From PFL42 sp963789825 (GTDB taxonomy: Bacteria > Chloroflexota > Anaerolineae > Anaerolineales > E44-bin32), in the NCBI GenBank assembly GCA_963789825.1, contig CAWBME010000006.1, positions 372,001-436,000 on the forward strand: a DNA stretch of 64,000 nucleotides. The letters are read 5' to 3'. The notes beneath the pieces were generated by a model. That model ran no database searches. It was not told the origin of the DNA and worked only from the letters and a program-made list of their open reading frames with translations. Positions 53,898-62,697 of the stretch are shown here, one piece after another. The position numbers and the translations under genes are program-made. The stretch's first letter is position 1; each line of letters begins with the position of its first letter.

Positions 53898-54859
53898 TCC
53901 TCTTCGGCCTCATCGTCCAGGTCATCGTCCCGTCCATAGAGGAGAAGCTGGCCGCTGCCTTCGACAAATCCCAGGTTCTCGATCGCCTGGTCGGCCAGCT
54001 CGGCCTCGTCCGAGTCCTCCTTGCGGCGCACGAGCTGCTGCAACGCCTGATACGCCGGCTTGCCGCCCACCTGCCCAAGCGACCAGATGGCTGCGCGACG
54101 CACGCCCGAGTCGCTGTCCTCGAGCAAGTCAATCAGTTCAGCGCTTGCGGCCTTGAGCTCCAGCTCGCCGCAGGCGCGGGCCGCCTCCATGCGCAGGGGC
54201 GGAGCGGGGTTGCGGAGCATCGCTAGAACGCTCTCCGCCCAATCGGGATTGGCCGAGCGTCCCATGGCGACCAATGCCGCAGTCCTCCAGTCGTCTGTCC
54301 CGGCATCGAACGCTTCCTGAATCACGACGGTGGCCTCCGGCTGGGAGGAGTAACCGAGGGACTCAACACTCCTGCGGCGGGCGGTCTCGTCAGAGCTGCT
54401 CGAGGCAATCGAGAGCAGCCCGCTGACGATCCTTGCCAGTTGCGCCTCCTCCAGCTGCCCCAACTCGCCGATCAGTACGAAATGCCCGAGGGCGGCGGCC
54501 GCGGCGCGCACGGGCTCAGGTTCCGGATCGCTGTTCAGGATCTTCAACAGCCGCTCGGCCAGGGAGGGGTCTTCGTTCTCCCAAAGGTTACGGATGGCGG
54601 CGCTGCGAACTGCCGGGTCCGGGTCGCTGAGCGCGGCCAGATCGACGGCGTCGAAGTTGAGTTCGAAGCGTTCATATGCCAGGCGGCCCATCTGCTCGAG
54701 CAACTGCAGCCGGCGATTGCGAGGCACCTCTGGCCATGAGGCAAGGAAGGTGCGGCGGTCGTCTGCACTGAGGTCAGAGAGCAGCGCCACCTGGTCGGCG
54801 GAGAGCGGCTCCGAACCCTGACATAGCGCGGTAAGGAGGCGGGGGGAGAGCGGGCTCAT
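53894..54859 (-). CDS. HEAT-repeat protein
   Basis: 321 residues built of helical repeats: LSDPDPAVRSAAIRNLW, SDPEPEPVRAAAAALG, NPAPPLRMEAARACGEL, DSDSGVRRAAIWSLGQVG, each with the D..p.vR..A...LG core. It ends in an acidic tail (DDDLDDEAEEE). HEAT proteins are protein-binding scaffolds; no partner is indicated. It lies nine bases after rseP and overlaps the permease gene. Confidence 0.88.
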   Translation of the reverse strand: MSPLSPRLLTALCQGSEPLSADQVALLSDLSADDRRTFLASWPEVPRNRRLQLLEQMGRLAYERFELNFDAVDLAALSDPDPAVRSAAIRNLWENEDPSLAERLLKILNSDPEPEPVRAAAAALGHFVLIGELGQLEEAQLARIVSGLLSIASSSSDETARRRSVESLGYSSQPEATVVIQEAFDAGTDDWRTAALVAMGRSANPDWAESVLAMLRNPAPPLRMEAARACGELELKAASAELIDLLEDSDSGVRRAAIWSLGQVGGKPAYQALQQLVRRKEDSDEAELADQAIENLGFVEGSGQLLLYGRDDDLDDEAEEE

Positions 54860-54868
54860 CGGGGTGCC

Positions 54869-55918
54869 TTAGCGGGGGAGAGCGATCGGGTTGACGAAAT
54901 CCTGGATGTTGACGTAGAGCATTAGCACCAGCAGCAAAGCGAAGCCGATGGCATGGGCCATGCCCTCGTAGCGCGGCGAGATGCGGCGGCCGAGGATCGC
55001 CTCAAAGGCGACGAACATCAGCCGCCCGCCGTCGAGGGCGGGAATGGGAAGCAGGTTGGCTAGCGCCAGCCCGGTGCTGATCACCCCGACCAGCGTCAGC
55101 GTCAGGAATGGGCGCTGGGAGCTGCGATCGACATCACGTGCCCAGGCCAGCATGTCGTGCATCCCCTTCAGGCCAGTAACTCGGGCTTCCTCTGGCGCCA
55201 CTTGACCCTGCATCAGGCGGCCGGGGAGGTGGACGATCTCCTGGAATTGCAGCCGGATCGAGTTGGCGCCCAGGCCGGCGGCCTCCGCCCAGGCAACGGA
55301 CCGGAGCGGATTCCCGGTGACGATCCCGATCGGTCCCTGGCCCTCCGGCGGAGTCGCGCGGGGCGTCAGCTCGAACTGCAGCCGGGCGCTATCCCGCTCG
55401 ACGGTGATCATGGCCGCCTTGCCGAGCGATTGCGCAACGGCGCGCTGCAGGGTGTCGAGCGAGGTCACCGGCTGGCTCTGGAACTCGACGATGACGTCTC
55501 CGGGGAGCAGACCGGCGGCCTGAGCCGGGGAGTTCTCGGCGACGCTGGAGATCGAGGTGCGCTCAAAGTCGGGCGCGGCAAAGCGATAGGCGGCGGTGAA
55601 GGCCAGGAAGGCGATCAAGATATTGGCCAGTGGACCGGCGATCAGCACCGCAGCGCGCGTCGACTTGCTGGCGGCGGCGAGACCATTGGGGATATCCGGG
55701 TCGTCTTCCCCGGCCGGGCGGACAAATCCGCCGAGGGGAATGGCGTTGATCGTGAACCGTGTGCCGCCGGCGCGAAAGATCGTCGCCAGGCGCGGAGGGA
55801 AGCCGATGCCGAACTCGTCGATGACGACGCCGCCAGCGCGCGCAGCGACGAAGTGGCCAAGTTCATGGCCCAGGATCAGCGCTGCAAGGATCAGAACGAA
55901 CAGCAGGAGGTCCGGCAT
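54869..55918 (-). CDS. rseP: Site-2 protease RseP
   Basis: Membrane zinc protease that cleaves transmembrane anti-sigma factors or signal peptides. 349 residues. Catalytic HELGHF near residue 19, PDZ domain at about 130-210 (SPAQAAGLLPGDVI), and the conserved NLLPIPALDGG motif in the C-terminal membrane part. TATAAT on the minus strand lies 30 bases upstream. A target sigma/anti-sigma pair is not in the window. Confidence 0.95.
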   Translation of the reverse strand: MPDLLLFVLILAALILGHELGHFVAARAGGVVIDEFGIGFPPRLATIFRAGGTRFTINAIPLGGFVRPAGEDDPDIPNGLAAASKSTRAAVLIAGPLANILIAFLAFTAAYRFAAPDFERTSISSVAENSPAQAAGLLPGDVIVEFQSQPVTSLDTLQRAVAQSLGKAAMITVERDSARLQFELTPRATPPEGQGPIGIVTGNPLRSVAWAEAAGLGANSIRLQFQEIVHLPGRLMQGQVAPEEARVTGLKGMHDMLAWARDVDRSSQRPFLTLTLVGVISTGLALANLLPIPALDGGRLMFVAFEAILGRRISPRYEGMAHAIGFALLLVLMLYVNIQDFVNPIALPR

Positions 55919-55947
55919 CGAGTCATCGCATCTCGGACTGCGGGCGG

Positions 55948-55953
55948 ATTATA
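55948..55953 (-). promoter_or_regulatory. Candidate -10 element of rseP
   Basis: Minus strand GTGATATAATCCGCC, a perfect TATAAT 30 bases before ATG 55918. Confidence 0.5.
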
Positions 55954-56011
55954 TCACCCGGATGGGGTGATCTTCCCACCGGGGAGGCGCGCGCCGGAAG
56001 CAGCCGCGATC

Positions 56012-56999
56012 TCAGTCTGCGTCGTCGATCAGGCGAGCGCCCACACCGGGAGATGCGCGCAGCACGCGCCGGACCCCATCGAGCGCGGCCAGCGCCGACG
56101 ACACGGTCTCAGCATGCCCGGGTTCGCACAGGCAGTGCACGCTCGGCCCGGCATCGATGGTGTAGCACACCGCCGCGCCGTCCCGGCGCAGATGGGCCAC
56201 CAGGTCCATCACGGAAAGCGTGGCGGGCTGCCAGTAGATGAGCGAAGGAGTAGAGGAAAGCATGACGGCGTGCATCATATTGCTGTCGAGCTCGACGACC
56301 TCAGCCAGTGCGGCGAAGTCGCGCTGGCGGATGGCGTGGCGGCAGGCCTCCAGTCGCCGCGGTGCATCGGCCAGCCTCGCCGGCTGCAACGGGCTGGTGG
56401 AAGCAAGCGCGTGCCCTTCGGTCGAGCCCACGGGCTTGTGGACTTCATCGATCAGCGCAATCAGATCGACCAGCTGCCAGTAGTCGGGGGGGAACAGGGC
56501 CTCGGCCTGCGACGTCTCGTGAGCGGCGCCTGCAATCCACTCGACGTAGCCACCGAAGATCGACCGGCAGGCTGAACCTGAACCCAGCCGCGCCAGGCGA
56601 GAGAGCTCGGGCAACTGCAATCGCAGCCCGGCAGCGTGGCTGGCAGCCATGGCCAGTGCAGCGAAGGCCGCCGCAGAGGAGGCAATGCCTGCGCCGATCG
56701 GGAAGTTGGTGCGGCTCTCGACGGAAGCGGGGCATCGCAGGCTGGCGAGGCGGCGGACCTGCTCGAGAAAGCTGCGGGTGCGTGCGAGCGAGGAACCGTC
56801 TGCCACCTGGCCGTTGACACGCAGGCTTGTCCGCCTGCAGGCTTTCGTCGAACGTGACCTGGACTTCCGTACACAGGCTGTCCAGCGTGATGGAGATCGA
56901 GCCGTTGGCGGCAAGCCGCAGAGCAGGATCGCCGCGGTTGCCCCAGTACTTGATCAGGGCGATATTCGGACCGGCGACGGCCCGAGCGGAGCCGATCAT
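56012..56999 (-). CDS. mvaD: Diphosphomevalonate decarboxylase, frameshifted
   Basis: ATP-dependent step that makes isopentenyl diphosphate in the mevalonate pathway. The N-terminal frame begins at ATG 56999 (MIGSARAVAGPNIALIKYWG) with the IALIKYWGNRGD signature; after DESLQADK it breaks. One C at 56824-56825 is extra; removing it joins LRVNGQVADGSSLAR. The second half carries NFPIGAGIASSAAAFAAL, a GHMP-kinase-type ATP loop, the Arg in SACRSIFGGY and the Asp in CYTIDAGPSVH. The pathway is found in Chloroflexota and few other bacteria. No other mevalonate gene lies within the window. Confidence 0.92.
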
Positions 57000-57115
57000 C
57001 TGGGCGTGCCTGGTGCGCCAGCGTCGTCTGCCACTCGGCGCTGTCAGCAGCGGGCGAGATCGAGGCCCTACCCGGCACAAAGGAGACAACGCCCGGGAGG
57101 GCGTTGTGAGGACGG

Positions 57116-57191
57116 TGGGGTGGCTGACGGGTTTCGAACCCGCAACCCCTTGAGCCACAGTCAAGTGCTCTGCCATTGAGCTACAGCCACC
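57116..57191 (-). tRNA. tRNA-His (GTG)
   Basis: Minus strand: acceptor GTGGCTG pairs with CAGCCAC, the anticodon stem CTTGA/TCAAG encloses CTGTGGC with anticodon GTG (forward 57156-57158), T arm GGTTCGAAACC. It has the His-specific G-1 (57191) opposite C73 (57119) and an encoded CCA (57118-57116). It lies 20 bases downstream of the hisS stop on the same strand. Confidence 0.97.
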
Positions 57192-57211
57192 GCGATTGCG
57201 TCGGGATTCTA

Positions 57212-58493
57212 TCATGCCACGCTGTGGCCATCAATTGCCGCGCGCAAGTATGCGGCGGCGTCCTGGCGGCGCGGCGCGGCCTGCGTGCCGCTGGTCAGAT
57301 CCTTGATGCTGACCGTGCCCGCTGCACACTCGTCCGGGCCGACCAGGGCAACGAAGCGTATCCCCATCCGATCGGCGTATTTGTACTGACGTTGCAGTCT
57401 GTCGGCTTCAGGGTACCACTCGGCGTTGATCTCCGGCTGCGCGCAGATCGGCAGCGAGGCGCATGGCCTCCGAGCGCGTGGCTGCGTCGAATGTGGCAAC
57501 GAGGACCTGTGATGGGCTCAGACGAATCTCCGGCAGTGCCCGGTGCCCAGCCAGCACGAGCCCGACGACCACATCCCCCATGGCAAACCCCGTCCCGCCG
57601 ATCGGATCGCCGCCGATTTCTCCCACCAGATTGTCGTAGCGCCCACCACCTAGGATCGCCCTGTGTTCCCCGGCCGCATCGCGCGCCTCGAACACGATGC
57701 CCGTGTAATAGTCGAGCCCACGGATGATGGTCGGGTCGTAGGCGAGGTAGTCCGCCACGCCCAGGGCTTCGACGGCGTCGAAGAAGGCCACGAGTTCGGG
57801 AGACCGTTTCCACGCCTGCGTATCGGCCAGCAAGCGCTGCAGGCTGGAGAACTGCGCTGCGTCGAGGCCGATCTCGTGGGCCTGCGCCTCCCAGGCGGCG
57901 GGCGCCAGCTTCTCGCGTCGGTCGATCAGCCTGAATACAGCCGAGCGTCGGGCGCTCGGTATGCCCATTGCATCCAGCGCCGACTCGGCGAGGCGGCGGT
58001 CGTTCACCAGGAGCTGGACAGCCTCCGGGCCGAGGCCGACCTCCCGGAAGAACGCCGCTCCGATTGCCGCCAGCTCGGCATCGGCCTCTGGGGATTGCGG
58101 CCCTATCAAGTCGATGTTCCACTGGAAGAACTCGCGGGTGCGTCCCTTCTGAGGACGCTCGTAGCGCCAGAACGGCCCGAACGACCACCAGCGCAAGGGT
58201 GGCATGAGCGACTTGGATCTGCTGGCGACCATGCGCGCCAGGCCCAGCGTCAACTCGGGGCGCAGCGCAATGAAGTCGCCACCCCGGTCCGGGAAGACGA
58301 AGGTCTGCTCCTTGACCAGTTCCTCGCCCGACTTGGCAGCGTACAACTCGAGCCGCTCGAGAAACGGCGCATCGTATTCCTGATAGCCGAAGGATTCCGA
58401 AACGTGGCGGATGGTGCTGTACAGCCAGGTCCGGAAGGCCATGTCCTCCGGATAGAAATCCCGGGTGCCCTTGACGGCTTGGATGACTGGCAT
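57212..58493 (-). CDS. hisS: Histidyl-tRNA synthetase, frameshifted at the C-terminus
   Basis: Charges tRNA-His. Class II motifs: the N-terminal KGTRDFYPEDM, motif 2 (GPFWRYERPQKGRTREFFQ) and HisA-type RGLDYYTGIVFEA. The anticodon-binding domain is cut: after MRLAADLRAAG the frame goes wrong at 57431-57434 (one extra base), and the correct continuation is INAEWYPEADRLQRQYKYADR to the stop at 57212. The complete protein is about 426 residues, the usual length. GGAGATAG precedes ATG 58493; an extended -10 element lies about 150 bases upstream. Confidence 0.95.
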
Positions 58494-58640
58494 GTCTATC
58501 TCCAGTGGGCAGGACGCAATGGACGGCGTGGGTTGGGTGCCGTTGCTGCGCAGGCTACGGGGCGAGACGCCAAGCGCGGACCCCGCGGCGCGAGCTCTGC
58601 TGCGGGAGCGTTGCCCTTACGGCGGCCCCGCGTCCGCGGG

Positions 58641-58646
58641 ATTATA
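58641..58646 (-). promoter_or_regulatory. Extended -10 element of hisS
   Basis: Minus strand ATGCTATAATCCC, identical over 13 bases to the mreB element. The long leader (about 140 bases) holds no T-box sequence. Confidence 0.55.
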
Positions 58647-58820
58647 GCATGCGCTCTGGTGCGGCGCGACAGGCGATGGCCCCGGGCGGCGCGTGAGGGA
58701 GCCCGAGTTCCCAGTCGCTCGAAGGCCTGCTGGCTTGCCTGCCATGGGGATGAGGGGGTCACCCCATGATATCCTAGCCGTGCAGGCTAAGGGCTGACGG
58801 CCTGCCTCAGAGGGTGGCCC

Positions 58821-60377
58821 TTGGTTCTCGTCCTACCCGTGCTGCTGCTGCTCGCCGGCGCGTCCTTGATTGGACTGTTCCGCCGGGCTTCAGGCTTCTA
58901 CCTTTGGGCGATCACGTTGGCGAGCGCCTTCCTCGCTTGGCTTTCCCTCCTCCTGAGCAGCAGTGGGCAGGCTGGCCTGCTGGATGTCTCGGTGTGGCGT
59001 CCAGAGCCCCTGTTCTCGGCCGAGTTGGTACTGAGGCTGGGCGCTACGCAGTGGGATGTCCTGTACGCGGCGATGACGCTGCTGATGGCGCTGGTGTTGA
59101 CAGCGCCGGCGCGTGATGGCGGTGAGCGTGCGGCAGACTGGGCGCTCTTTCTCGTCTACGGGAGCCTAAGCCTGCTAGCGATGATGGCGGGCAACCTGCT
59201 GACGCTCTCGTTGCTCCTGATCGTGCTCGACATCAGTGCCTTCGTCTACGTCCTTCGAAGCACCCCCGCCGCTCGCGGGGGTCAGCAGGCCATCCTGAAG
59301 CTGGGCGTGGAATCCATCGGGGTGCTGCTGCTGCTGACCGCAGGGCTGATCGCTACCCTCGAGCGGGGCGGCGGCCGGCTGACGGCGCGTGAGGCGATGG
59401 GTCTCGATCTCATGCTTGCCCTCGGGGTTGTGATGCGCATCGGACTGATTCCGCTGCCGTTGGGGCTCCCGCCGCAGGCAGCTGCGCGGCGGGGTATCGG
59501 TGCGCTGATGCGGCTCATGCCCCCTGCGATCCTGATGGTCCAGCTTGGGATGCACTGGCCGGATGGAGCGGCGGGATCTCTGCGAGGATGGTTGATACTC
59601 GTCGGAGGCATTGCTGCGCTGACGGCCGGCGTGGCGTGGGCCTTTTCGCCAGCCGCCTTGGCGGCGCGTGCGCAGCTGGTGGCATGCGCCGCCGGCCTGG
59701 CACTCATCGCAGGCGGGAGTGCTCCCGGGATCGCGCCGATGCTGAGCGCGCTCGCCGTGCTACTGATGCTTGCCGGTGGTATGGCCTCGGTGGCGGAAGT
59801 GCATACGCCGTTTCACCGCCTGTGGCCCGCGCTGCTCGCCGTGACATGTCTGGGCCTTCCCATCACGCCGTCGGGCGTCCTGCTGAGGGATCTACCCGCT
59901 GGGGGTGGAGCACTGGTCTTGGGCGGGGTCGTGGGTATCGGCTTGGGCCTGCTCTCGGCCGGCGTTGCAGTGATCAGCCTGTTGCCGGAGACGCCCTGGA
60001 AGCGGGCCGAAGGGTACAGCCGGCTGCTGTTCGGCGTGGGCCTAGCGTTGTTCTGCGTGGCGGCGATCGGTTATGGACTGCGCCAGGGCACCGAGCTCTC
60101 CGCCACAGTGGGGATTGGTTTCGGCGCCTCGCTGGTGACCGTTGCGCTGGTCGTTCTGATCCGACGCCGGCGGTTGGAAGCCGGGATCCGGCGCGCCGAG
60201 CGCATTGTCGGGTGGCTGGACGCCTCGCCGCTGGTCCGGGGGGCCTGGCGCGTATACCAGGAGGCTCTGGGGATCGCCGGTGGGGTCGGGTACGCTCTGG
60301 AAGGGGAGGGCGCTTTCCTCTGGGTGATGGCCTTGGCGGCGATGGCGGCGGCGATGCTGGCAGGCGCGGCCCGATGA
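58821..60377 (+). CDS. Complex I-like antiporter subunit homologue (NuoM/NuoN-like), diverged
   Basis: 518 residues with about 13-14 hydrophobic segments. Order and composition resemble the proton-pumping antiporter subunits of NADH dehydrogenase and group 4 hydrogenases (LILK-type loop after TM4, RIGLIPLPLGLPPQA where NuoM/N have HXWLP.AH.AAP). The usual TM5 Glu and TM7 Lys positions are not obvious; LKLGVESIGVLLLL may hold the conserved Lys/Glu pair. TTG 58821 with GAGGGTGG upstream. It overlaps the next gene by four bases. Confidence 0.7.
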   Translation: MVLVLPVLLLLAGASLIGLFRRASGFYLWAITLASAFLAWLSLLLSSSGQAGLLDVSVWRPEPLFSAELVLRLGATQWDVLYAAMTLLMALVLTAPARDGGERAADWALFLVYGSLSLLAMMAGNLLTLSLLLIVLDISAFVYVLRSTPAARGGQQAILKLGVESIGVLLLLTAGLIATLERGGGRLTAREAMGLDLMLALGVVMRIGLIPLPLGLPPQAAARRGIGALMRLMPPAILMVQLGMHWPDGAAGSLRGWLILVGGIAALTAGVAWAFSPAALAARAQLVACAAGLALIAGGSAPGIAPMLSALAVLLMLAGGMASVAEVHTPFHRLWPALLAVTCLGLPITPSGVLLRDLPAGGGALVLGGVVGIGLGLLSAGVAVISLLPETPWKRAEGYSRLLFGVGLALFCVAAIGYGLRQGTELSATVGIGFGASLVTVALVVLIRRRRLEAGIRRAERIVGWLDASPLVRGAWRVYQEALGIAGGVGYALEGEGAFLWVMALAAMAAAMLAGAAR

Positions 60378-60991
60378 TGACGGTCGCCGCCCTGCTCGGA
60401 GTTGTTCTTGCGGCCGTAGCGTGTGCCGCGGGGGTTCTCCTGCTGACAGCCACGGACCGTCGGGTAGTGTTGGCTTGCCTGGGTTGCGCATTTATCGCCT
60501 GCAGCGCGCACTTGATCGGGCAGGTTCCCTTCGCGGTCAGCCTGGCACTAATGACCAGCGGTCTCGCGGCGACCGCGATCGTGTTCCTGTCGACCTCCGC
60601 AGCCGCCTGGCCGTGGTCGTCTGCAGCCGCAGGCGCATTGCCGGAGGGACGACCGTTTCGCCTGGTGCTTTCCGCCTTCATCGTCGTGGCCGTGGTGGGG
60701 CTCTCGCAGGGCGTCAATCTGCCGGGTCGGACAGTCCCACAGCCTGTGCTCGCGACCGCGCTGGGGTTGATTGGATTGGGTGCGCTGCAGCTCGGACTCT
60801 CGGAGCGATCACTGCGCGTTTGCATCGGGCTGCTGACTGCTCTGGCGGGGTTCGAGACGCTGTACTTCATTCTCGAACCGGCGCTGGCGATTGTGGCCCT
60901 GCTGGGGTCCGTCAATGTGGTTGTGGCTTTGATTGCCAGCTACCTTCTGTTGGTGGTCCGGCCGGCTCCTCCTGCGGACGGCGCGGTATGA
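60374..60991 (+). CDS. Membrane protein in the complex I-like module
   Basis: 205 residues with six hydrophobic segments (for example VAALLGVVLAAVACAAGVLLL, LIGLGALQLGL, LVLSAFIVVAVVGLSQGV). Overlaps its neighbours by four bases on both sides. By position it resembles the small subunits (NuoJ/K- or HyfE-like) of antiporter modules, but I cannot match it to one. Confidence 0.65.
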   Translation: MMTVAALLGVVLAAVACAAGVLLLTATDRRVVLACLGCAFIACSAHLIGQVPFAVSLALMTSGLAATAIVFLSTSAAAWPWSSAAAGALPEGRPFRLVLSAFIVVAVVGLSQGVNLPGRTVPQPVLATALGLIGLGALQLGLSERSLRVCIGLLTALAGFETLYFILEPALAIVALLGSVNVVVALIASYLLLVVRPAPPADGAV

Positions 60992-62388
60992 GTGCCCCGC
61001 TGATCCTGGCGCTGGCGACCCTGCTCCTGGCGATTGTCAGCGGCGTGGACCGCGTTGGGCGGGTTCCGGCTGCCCTGCTTGCCGGGCTTGGCTCGCTCGC
61101 GCTGGGCGCCGTCAGCCTGCTGGCGCCACTGGATGTGCCGCTCCAGCTCGGTGGCTTAGCCATCAAGCTTGATCCCAGCCTGGAGATCCTGGGCAGGTCG
61201 CTGGAACTCGCCCCTGGCATCCGTTCCGGGGTCGGGTTCATCTTCGTGATCGGAGGCTACCTGTTCTTGGGAGCGTTGGTGGCGGATCCTGGTCGCTACT
61301 TCCTGCCCATGGGGATCCTGGCAGTTGGACTGCTTGCCGCATCACTGATGGTACGCCCATTCCTGTACTCGGCGGTCCTGGTCATGCTCGCTGCGGCCGC
61401 GTTTGTGCTGGTGCTGGCATCCCCCGATCGGCATGCCGAGCGCGCTGCGCTTCGGCTGCTGGCGTTCGCGGCCTTTGGGATGATGATGACGCTCGTGGCG
61501 GCATGGATGATTGATCGGCTTGGCGTCACAACCGGATCGCCCGAGCGCGCCGGAAGTGTTGTTCCGGTCCTGGCGCTGGGGCTGGCGGTGCTGCTGTTCG
61601 TTCCGCCATTCCACCTTTGGCTGCCGCCAGGCGCCGATCGTGCCCATCCCTACGCTCTGACGGCCGTGGCGGCCCTGATGCAGGCGGCCGGGCTGTTCTT
61701 GGCGCTGCGCGTGCTCGATTCGTTTGCCTGGGTGCGCGCCGATGCCGGCGTTCGGCTGGGAATGACCGGCGCAGGGATCGTGATGATTGTGCTCGGAGGA
61801 ATCTGGGCACTGGCGCAGGTCCGACTGGCAAGGGCGTTCGTCTACGTGTTGTTGATCGACCTGGGCATCGGGATGCTGGCGCTTGGCAGCGGAACGGCCA
61901 TCGGGTACCAGTTGGCCATGGGCATGTCCGCCGCCCGCGTGGTCGGGTTGGGTGCCTGGGGATTGGGCGCGACCTTGCTGGCTGCCGGCATGGGCAGCGA
62001 TGAACGCCCTGTTCTTCGGGGCTCCGGTTTCGCGCTTCCGATCCCGGCGGTGCTCTGCGTGGCGGGCCTGCTCTCGGTGGCCGGCTTCCCGTTGACGGCG
62101 GGGTTCCCGGGTAAGTGGGGCCTGACGGCGCATTTGCTGCGGGAAGGGAGCGCAGCCTGGTGGTGGGTGCCGGCTGGTGTAGTGCTGGGGGTGGTCGCCG
62201 GGTTGCAGTGGTTGTCGGTCATCTTCGGCGGTGCCGCGCGGCCTGTGCCGCGGCCGGAGCTGACTCCGCTGGCGCGCGGCCTCGGGATCGGGGGTGTGGC
62301 CATCGTGATCCTGCTCGGCTTGTTTCCACAGGTGGCATACCCGCTGATCATCGGGGTGATCTCCGGGCTGCAGGCGCTCTTCGCCTAG
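60988..62388 (+). CDS. Complex I-like antiporter subunit homologue (NuoN-like)
   Basis: 466 residues with about 13 hydrophobic segments. VPPFHLWLPPGADRAHPYALTAV is close to the NuoM/NuoN loop (PFH.WLPDAH..AP), and GFPLTAGFPGKWGL near the end is close to the GIPPLAGFFGK motif of NuoN. So it is the clearer antiporter homologue of the pair. ATG 60988 overlaps the previous stop. No NADH-binding, quinone or hydrogenase subunit gene follows. Confidence 0.8.
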   Translation: MSAPLILALATLLLAIVSGVDRVGRVPAALLAGLGSLALGAVSLLAPLDVPLQLGGLAIKLDPSLEILGRSLELAPGIRSGVGFIFVIGGYLFLGALVADPGRYFLPMGILAVGLLAASLMVRPFLYSAVLVMLAAAAFVLVLASPDRHAERAALRLLAFAAFGMMMTLVAAWMIDRLGVTTGSPERAGSVVPVLALGLAVLLFVPPFHLWLPPGADRAHPYALTAVAALMQAAGLFLALRVLDSFAWVRADAGVRLGMTGAGIVMIVLGGIWALAQVRLARAFVYVLLIDLGIGMLALGSGTAIGYQLAMGMSAARVVGLGAWGLGATLLAAGMGSDERPVLRGSGFALPIPAVLCVAGLLSVAGFPLTAGFPGKWGLTAHLLREGSAAWWWVPAGVVLGVVAGLQWLSVIFGGAARPVPRPELTPLARGLGIGGVAIVILLGLFPQVAYPLIIGVISGLQALFA

Positions 62389-62426
62389 GAGCTTGCTGAA
62401 AGACGTGCTTTCGATTCACGCCCTGA

Positions 62427-62480
62427 CCCCCTCTCCGCGGACGGCGCACGGGTACGCCATGAACCGTGGCGGAGAGGGGG
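62427..62480 (+). repeat. Inverted repeat with 12-bp arms
   Basis: CCCCCTCTCCGC (62427-62438) and GCGGAGAGGGGG (62469-62480), perfectly complementary, separated by 30 bases. Confidence 0.7.
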
Positions 62481-62488
62481 AAGAAGAT

Positions 62489-62529
62489 CCTGGGGGGTGG
62501 GGGGAGCCAGGCTCCCCCCACCCCCCAGG
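62489..62529 (+). repeat. Perfect 20-bp inverted repeat with one-base loop
   Basis: CCTGGGGGGTGGGGGGAGCC (62489-62508), A, GGCTCCCCCCACCCCCCAGG (62510-62529). The G-rich arm contains several G runs, so the single strand could also form G-quadruplexes. Confidence 0.75.
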
Positions 62530-62667
62530 AATTTCCACCCCTTCCCCTGCGGGACACGCCGGAGTGTCGCGGATGTCGGCTCATGCAGGGGGAGTGGCTA
62601 GGGGAGAGGGTTGGACGATCACAGGGTGTCATTTCAGCAGCCTGCTAGGTTCGCAGCGCGGACGGGC

Positions 62668-62673
62668 TATAAT
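62668..62673 (+). promoter_or_regulatory. Candidate -10 element of the coiled-coil gene
   Basis: GGGCTATAATCCGC, 25 bases before ATG 62698. Confidence 0.5.
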
Positions 62674-62697
62674 CCGCTCCTCCCAGGGGAGTCCAAG

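Larger units (their letters stand above)
62389..62667 (+). other. Intergenic region with GC-rich inverted repeats
   Basis: 279 bases with no gene. It holds two nested inverted repeats (next entries), a GGGGAGAGGG-type block near 62600-62612, and CCCCTTCCCCTG near 62537-62548. This resembles repetitive extragenic DNA and may be a terminator region after the antiporter genes. Confidence 0.5.

Noticed and set aside
57093..57215. A peptide frame reading GGCSSMAEHLTVAQGVAGSKPVSHPT
   Set aside because: This is the translation of the tRNA-His gene, a known artefact.
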